From positions 1 to 41,893 of the IMG/VR virus record IMGVR_UViG_3300042090_001013: 41,893 bases of DNA; one strand, written 5' to 3'. Each line of letters starts with the position of its first letter. Position 1 is the stretch's first letter. Positions 38,034-41,893 of this stretch are shown here, one piece after another. Under the pieces are notes generated by a model. The model was not told where the DNA came from and ran no database searches. It was given only the letters and a program-made list of their open reading frames with translations. Origin of the DNA: a virus. The translations under genes were made by a program, and so were the position numbers.

Positions 38034-38743
38034 CCCTTTCGCTCCTGGTGATGACCCCGACAAGATGGCGCAGGGAAAACTGCGAGCGGTTCCTGAAATC
38101 TTTCAAGGACGCTACCGACAGCGCGCACCTGGTTTTCATCACCGATGCGGATGATGACTCTTACGATGACATGGACTGGGATATCGCCGGTCACGCCATC
38201 CTGGACACCGGGGACGAGAGAGTCGGCACCACCGCGAAGGTGAATCATATCGCGCGGGTGACAGCTGACAGCTATGACGCGCTGATGTACATCGGGGACG
38301 ACCACCTGTTTTCCACTCCGCACTGGGACACGATCCTGATGGAGAAACTGGAAGGCATGGGCGGCACCGGGATGCTCTACGGGGATGACAAGCGCCGCAC
38401 CGATATCCCGGAGATGGTGATCATCTCCACGGATGTCGTGCGGGCTCTCGGGCATTTCGCTGAGCCTGCGCTTACTCATTATTACATCGACAACTGCTGG
38501 GCGGAGCTGGGCAAGCGTGCCGGGTTCCTCCGGTTCTGCCCTGAAGTGGTGTTCGAGCACCTGCATTACCAGGTGCAGCCTCAGGTGGAACATGATCAGA
38601 CCTACCGCTCAGCAGAAGAGCTGTGGGGGCAGAAGGATGCCCGCGCTTTCCAGGAATGGTACGGGATGGCGATGGCGCGGCAAGTATCCCTGCTGCGGAG
38701 GAATTTCAATCCTGATGTCCAGTGGATTACGAGCGTTATCTAG
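38030..38743 (+). CDS. Glycosyltransferase, GT-A type
   Basis: 237 aa from GTG 38030 (GTGA overlap). LSLLVMTPTRWRRENCERFL, HLVFITDADDDSYDDMDW, ALMYIGDDHLFSTPHWDTIL with the acidic metal motif. Similar in plan to the protein at 34687. Ends the sugar module. Confidence 0.75.
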   Translation: MTLSLLVMTPTRWRRENCERFLKSFKDATDSAHLVFITDADDDSYDDMDWDIAGHAILDTGDERVGTTAKVNHIARVTADSYDALMYIGDDHLFSTPHWDTILMEKLEGMGGTGMLYGDDKRRTDIPEMVIISTDVVRALGHFAEPALTHYYIDNCWAELGKRAGFLRFCPEVVFEHLHYQVQPQVEHDQTYRSAEELWGQKDARAFQEWYGMAMARQVSLLRRNFNPDVQWITSVI

Positions 38744-38750
38744 GAGGCAT

Positions 38751-39032
38751 GTGACTTACGTGATGGGGCAGGTGGTCATGTCCACCGCAGCCACGATCCA
38801 GTCGCTGTTCCGCATGCCTGCCGGATTGTGCAATGTCACTTTCTGGAACAACACCGCTGCTGCCACCGTCTACGTCGGGTCCTCCACGAGCGTCACGTCA
38901 GCTAACGGCCTTGTCTGTCACAGCATCCCGACGAGCTTCTTCCAGTACGTCTCCAGCGGCGGTACCCAGTTCTACGGGACGGTCGCCAGCGGTCCCGCGA
39001 CGGTTTCTTACATTATCGTCACGGATCAGTGA
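38751..39032 (+). CDS. Small decoration-type protein
   Basis: 93 aa from GTG 38751, TAGGAGG ahead. NVTFWNNTAAATVYVGSSTS and FYGTVASGPATVSYIIVT define a beta fold shared with the next gene and 34116. Likely a particle surface protein and a possible glycan acceptor. Confidence 0.65.
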   Translation: MTYVMGQVVMSTAATIQSLFRMPAGLCNVTFWNNTAAATVYVGSSTSVTSANGLVCHSIPTSFFQYVSSGGTQFYGTVASGPATVSYIIVTDQ

Positions 39033-39313
39033 TGGCTGTCTCCCTCGGCAGCGTCACGGTCCCCTCAAGCTCGACGGTGACTGCTTTCATTCTTCCGCCT
39101 GGATACAGCAATATGACGTTGTTCCAGACGGCGGCGTCACCGCTTGTTTTTGTCGGTACCAGTCCTCATGTGTCAGCAACGAACGGGATGTATGTCCCGA
39201 ACACCCCGCTGAACCAGGAGACCTATACCGGTTCAGCGGGAGCGACGATGTATGCCACCACGGGAAATGCCACTGCCTCGTCTTTCAGTTTCATACTTTC
39301 CACGACACATTGA
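39032..39313 (+). CDS. Small decoration-type protein, paralogue
   Basis: 93 aa from ATG 39032, overlapping the preceding stop (TGATG). NMTLFQTAASPLVFVGTSPH aligns with the matching segment of the previous protein. Thr/Ser/Ala-rich. Tandem duplicate. Confidence 0.65.
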   Translation: MAVSLGSVTVPSSSTVTAFILPPGYSNMTLFQTAASPLVFVGTSPHVSATNGMYVPNTPLNQETYTGSAGATMYATTGNATASSFSFILSTTH

Positions 39314-39320
39314 GGAAGAA

Positions 39321-39647
39321 ATGGTCAAGGTTAACCTTCCGCCAGGCTGCGTCGGTTTCAAGGCAGATGACGGAACCAGGTACATGGCCAAGCCGGGAAC
39401 TCACGTTGATGTCGCTGAGCATCACATGGCGGCACTGAAAAACCAGGACTATGCCTCAGCCGGGCTGGTTGACGCAGGCGCGGAGAAGATCGTGGTGCAC
39501 GGAGGACCTGAAGGCAGATGGTGCCCGGAATGCCCGTGCAACACTATCTATCACTCCTGGACGAAGAGCTGCCCGCGCTGCGGTGCGGAGACCGTCCCGG
39601 AATCTGAGATGACCCGCGAAAGGCTCCCTGGGCAGTACATGCCTTAA
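39321..39647 (+). CDS. Zinc-ribbon protein of head operon
   Basis: 108 aa from ATG 39321, GAGGAAG ahead. N-terminal beta part (VKVNLPPGCVGFKADDGTRY), then WCPECPCNTIYHSW and CPRCGAE, a zinc ribbon. Possibly a head-assembly factor; unknown. Confidence 0.65.
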   Translation: MVKVNLPPGCVGFKADDGTRYMAKPGTHVDVAEHHMAALKNQDYASAGLVDAGAEKIVVHGGPEGRWCPECPCNTIYHSWTKSCPRCGAETVPESEMTRERLPGQYMP

Positions 39648-39931
39648 TAGAGTCCCTCTCCCCGGATTTCCCCGGTGTAAATCTCATCTTCCGGGTCCGG
39701 CGGATACCACGCATTAAAGCATTCGTCATGCATCCCGGTAAGGAAAACCTCCCGGTCGGCAGGGGACAATTCAGGGAAAGCGTCCTGAATGAAATCACCC
39801 TGACCGAGATTCCACCGGTCCAGGGCTCCTTTGCGCAGCCCTTTTACTTCAGCGGGCTTCTCGCACCGGGGGCAGATCGCGCGGTATGTGTACGTCCCGT
39901 GCGAGTCCCGGATGATCTCTCTTCTCATCAT
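39644..39931 (-). CDS. Conserved small protein, antisense with own promoter
   Basis: 95 aa from ATG 39931, GAGGACGAG ahead. CPRCEKPAEVKGL, then FPELSPADREVFLTGMHDEC, a pattern frequent in small actinophage proteins of unknown role. Convergent with 39321 (four-base overlap). A promoter with operator-like repeat lies in front, so it is independently controlled. Confidence 0.65.
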   Translation of the reverse strand: MMRREIIRDSHGTYTYRAICPRCEKPAEVKGLRKGALDRWNLGQGDFIQDAFPELSPADREVFLTGMHDECFNAWYPPDPEDEIYTGEIRGEGLY

Positions 39932-39948
39932 CTCTCGTCCTCTCAATC

Positions 39949-39983
39949 CCGCTGATCTTATCAGGTCAGCGGTTATCAGTCAA
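39949..39983 (-). promoter_or_regulatory. Antisense promoter with inverted-repeat operator
   Basis: Minus strand: -35 TTGACT (39983-39978), 17-bp spacer, -10 TAAGAT (39960-39955). CCGCTGA (39949-39955) and TCAGCGG (39966-39972) are inverted repeats over the -10 and spacer; CTGAT/ATCAG lies within. Looks like a regulated promoter. Confidence 0.6.
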
Positions 39984-39991
39984 GGAGAACA

Positions 39992-40687
39992 ATGAGTCTT
40001 TACGCGCGCTCAGACATGATGAGCGTCTCCATCCCCGCGACGAGCGGAGGGTGCGGAGATATCCACACCCGACCCGTGAGCCACGGAGCCCCGGTCAGGA
40101 CATGGGAACTGAAATGCGACCCGTGTGAATCCTATCTTCGCGGCGACAAGAAGCCTAAGGTCATCCGGTCCACTCCGGGTGACAAGGACAAGGGCATTCC
40201 CGCGAAGCTGAATCATGTTGCGGACTGCGATCCTTTCTGGTCCTCGACTCCCGAGGGAATCCCGCTTACCCCGGACGAAGAGAACATCCACAAGATCCGC
40301 GCGGAGCAGGGGCAGCGCCAGCTGGACCGGCTGACCGCGTTCGCCGCGCTGAAGCAGAGCGGCATGGCAATCCCCCCGCAGGCGCAGTGGCTGATCAACA
40401 GCACTCTGGAAGAAATCGCTCTCCAGGAGAGAGTCAGCGCACCCCTGAACGGGACCGTCCTGTGCGCCTACGGGCACGACAACGCGCCGGGCATGAACTT
40501 CTGCGGTGAATGCGGCATTGCCATGTCAGTGCGGGGCACGATCGCCCCCGATCCGCCCGCTAGCCTCACCGACGTGATCCCGCTGAAAACCCTGCATATC
40601 GCCACTCTCCGCAAGAAGTGCCGGGAGAAGGGGCTTGATGACAAGGGAACCAAAGACCAGCTGATCTCCAGGCTGGAGACAACTTAA
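39992..40687 (+). CDS. Zinc-ribbon and SAP-domain protein
   Basis: 231 aa, AAGGAG before ATG. Early CDPCESYLRG; later CAYGHDNAPGMNFCGECGI, a zinc ribbon (about residues 157-175). The C-terminus, IPLKTLHIATLRKKCREKGL then GTKDQLISRLE, is a SAP-type DNA-binding helix pair. Such proteins often follow the capsid gene in actinophages. Confidence 0.75.
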   Translation: MSLYARSDMMSVSIPATSGGCGDIHTRPVSHGAPVRTWELKCDPCESYLRGDKKPKVIRSTPGDKDKGIPAKLNHVADCDPFWSSTPEGIPLTPDEENIHKIRAEQGQRQLDRLTAFAALKQSGMAIPPQAQWLINSTLEEIALQERVSAPLNGTVLCAYGHDNAPGMNFCGECGIAMSVRGTIAPDPPASLTDVIPLKTLHIATLRKKCREKGLDDKGTKDQLISRLETT

Positions 40688-40697
40688 CCGGAGTCCT

Positions 40698-40892
40698 ATG
40701 AGCAGAGCAGCCGGGCTGTGTAAATCCTGCGGAGGTCCCAAGCGCGGTCGCGCGGCGCGGCAGGCTTCCCCTTCGGGGCAGTGCATGCGATGCGGGGATG
40801 ACGTCTGCTGGCCCAAGCACAGCGACTGGCGTTCTGAGGAAAACGGCTACGTATGCCATTCCTGCATCCGCAAAGAGAGCAAGGGGAGGTAG
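40698..40892 (+). CDS. Multi-Cys miniprotein
   Basis: 64 aa, GGAG before ATG. CKSCGGPKRGR, CMRCGDDVC and CHSC give seven Cys in three clusters, i.e. probably two zinc sites. Basic. Unknown role. Confidence 0.65.
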   Translation: MSRAAGLCKSCGGPKRGRAARQASPSGQCMRCGDDVCWPKHSDWRSEENGYVCHSCIRKESKGR

Positions 40893-40894
40893 CT

Positions 40895-41119
40895 GTGGCG
40901 GTACTACTTGATAAGGTCCAGAAGCCCATCAGTGCCAAGGTCTGGCAGAGATTGATCGAAAAAGTCCGCAAAGGCAGCGCGGAAGAATTGCGCAGGTTTG
41001 CTGCCTGGATCACTAAAGCATTCCCCGAGGAGGTGATGCCCAGTGACTACCCCGATGCCACTCGGAAGTGCCCCTTATATTTCGCCGCAAACCTTGCTTT
41101 CCGCGCCTACGGGTATTGA
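40895..41119 (+). CDS. Hypothetical helical protein
   Basis: 74 aa from GTG 40895, GGGGAGG ahead. MAVLLDKVQKPISAKVWQRL, then RKGSAEELRRFAAWITKAF. Its end overlaps the next gene start by 77 bases. Unknown. Confidence 0.6.
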   Translation: MAVLLDKVQKPISAKVWQRLIEKVRKGSAEELRRFAAWITKAFPEEVMPSDYPDATRKCPLYFAANLAFRAYGY

Positions 41120-41893
41120 TTTAGGGCTGGAACACCATCCCGCCGGGGCGGAATACTTCCCCGCAGGCGAAAGCCGCCGAGCAGTGGAACATCTGCAACC
41201 GGGTCACCGACCGGGTGAACGGGTACTGCAACCAGGTGCTTGCCGCCACCCTGGATACCGAGCTGCTGCACGGACCTGATTTCCGGGTGACCGTTGGTCC
41301 CGCCGGCGGCGGTTCTTCCAAGAGTCCCTACTGGGGTAATACCGGTTACAACGCCAGGGCTCTGATGTCCCGCTGGCCTATCCTGAATGTCAGCGCGATC
41401 ACCTACTGCCCGAATAATCTCTGGCCGAGATCATGGTCAACGGTTCCCACCGGGTATTACGAGGCGGAAACCCCCCCGATCGGGATCTACAACTCGATTG
41501 CCCCCTCGGGCTCGGCTTTCGGCGGGCAGGCAGTCCTTGTCGCTCCTGGTTACATCGACTGGCGCTACGGGCGCAACGGCTATGCCATCCAGGTGACGTA
41601 CACCAACGGCTGGCCTCACGCGGAAATCACCACGAACGCCACAGCGGGCTCGACAAGCGTGCTGGTGTCAGATACCACCGGCTGGGCTCTGACCAGCTAC
41701 CAGGGGCAGCTGGGAGCCAGCGGGGTGATCAAGGACGGCGGCAGCCAGGAAGTCGCGCACTGCACCGCTGCCACCACGACCGCAGGACCGGGAACTCTCC
41801 TGCTTTCCTCGCCGCTGACTTATCCGCATGAGCAGGGCACCATCATCACCACGCTGCCTGCCAACGTGGAAGAGGCATGCATTCTCTTCGGGG
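41043..41893 (+). pseudogene. Head-tail connector-type gene with apparent frameshift, cut by window end
   Basis: Starts at GTG 41043 with GAGGAGG nine bases ahead: MTTPMPLGSAPYISPQTLLS then APTGIDLG. From 41128 the good frame is another one: WNTIPPGRNTSPQAKAAEQW, NICNRVTDRVNGYCNQVLAA, GYIDWRYGRNGYAIQVTYTN, open to the window end. A stop (TAG 41122-41124) precedes it in that frame and no start codon fits. The two parts together match a conserved structural protein type of actinophages, placed like a head-tail connector. Either a seven-base insertion (TTAGGGC, 41121-41127) broke it, or recoding joins the frames. Confidence 0.7.

Noticed and set aside
1-41893. CRISPR array, insertion sequence or integrase with attachment site
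   Set aside because: No regularly spaced repeats, transposase or tyrosine/serine recombinase motif found; the tRNA-Arg is phage-borne and not flanked by a recombinase gene.

Overview
The window looks like a contiguous piece of a tailed double-stranded DNA phage (siphovirus-like) that infects a high-GC actinobacterium. Reasons: high GC with GTG and TTG starts, dense ATGA/GTGA stop-start overlaps, many Cys-rich miniproteins, apparently leaderless genes, a secreted Rpf/SLT-like muralytic protein, and a phage head module (large terminase, portal-MuF, prohead protease, major capsid). I see no integrase, excisionase or CRISPR array. Host and lifestyle are inferred, not shown. The right edge cuts a structural gene.

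Layout. 1-551: AT-richer noncoding leader with an extended -10 promoter, a strong hairpin and a perfect dyad. 552-1245: three small rightward genes. 1359-5609: a leftward operon of about 14 small accessory genes (HAD-like phosphatase, ribbon-helix-helix regulator, calcineurin-like phosphoesterase, SLOG protein, membrane and zinc miniproteins), with one rightward leaderless gene at 2984 between its members. 5708-6305: rightward small genes. 6310-6762: a structured RNA region that contains two tRNA-like units whose 3' half lies BEFORE the 5' half (circularly permuted order), then an ordinary but imperfect tRNA-Arg(TCT), closed by a 12-bp GC hairpin. 6785-10214: a conserved 255-aa protein, small genes, a permuted papain-like (C92/NlpC-type) peptidase and a secreted transglycosylase-like protein.

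10300-12704: large terminase and small Cys-rich genes. 12773-12847: promoter followed at once by an intrinsic terminator. 12864-20892: virion surface/tail-type proteins, including tandem duplicates, a glycine-rich protein and a 1026-aa protein with about nine 54-aa repeats. 21177-26108: one giant reading frame encoding portal + LAGLIDADG intein + MuF + Nudix, followed by a ParB-like protein. 28934-33655: prohead protease-scaffold fusion and major capsid protein with a fibronectin-like insertion; an HNH endonuclease gene sits antisense before the protease. 34687-38743: a five-enzyme sugar module (three glycosyltransferases, two NAD-dependent epimerases). 38751-41893: small capsid-decoration-like paralogues, SAP/zinc proteins and a head-tail connector-like gene that is frameshifted as the sequence stands.

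The genes fit a packaging-head-assembly programme (terminase, portal, protease/scaffold, capsid, connector). The embedded sugar module probably glycosylates the particle, and the portal fusion could place a Nudix enzyme inside the capsid. The most unusual item is the pair of permuted tRNA-like genes. A second theme is a recurrent promoter design (TTGC-type -35, 17-bp spacer, -10, then six bases to a leaderless start).
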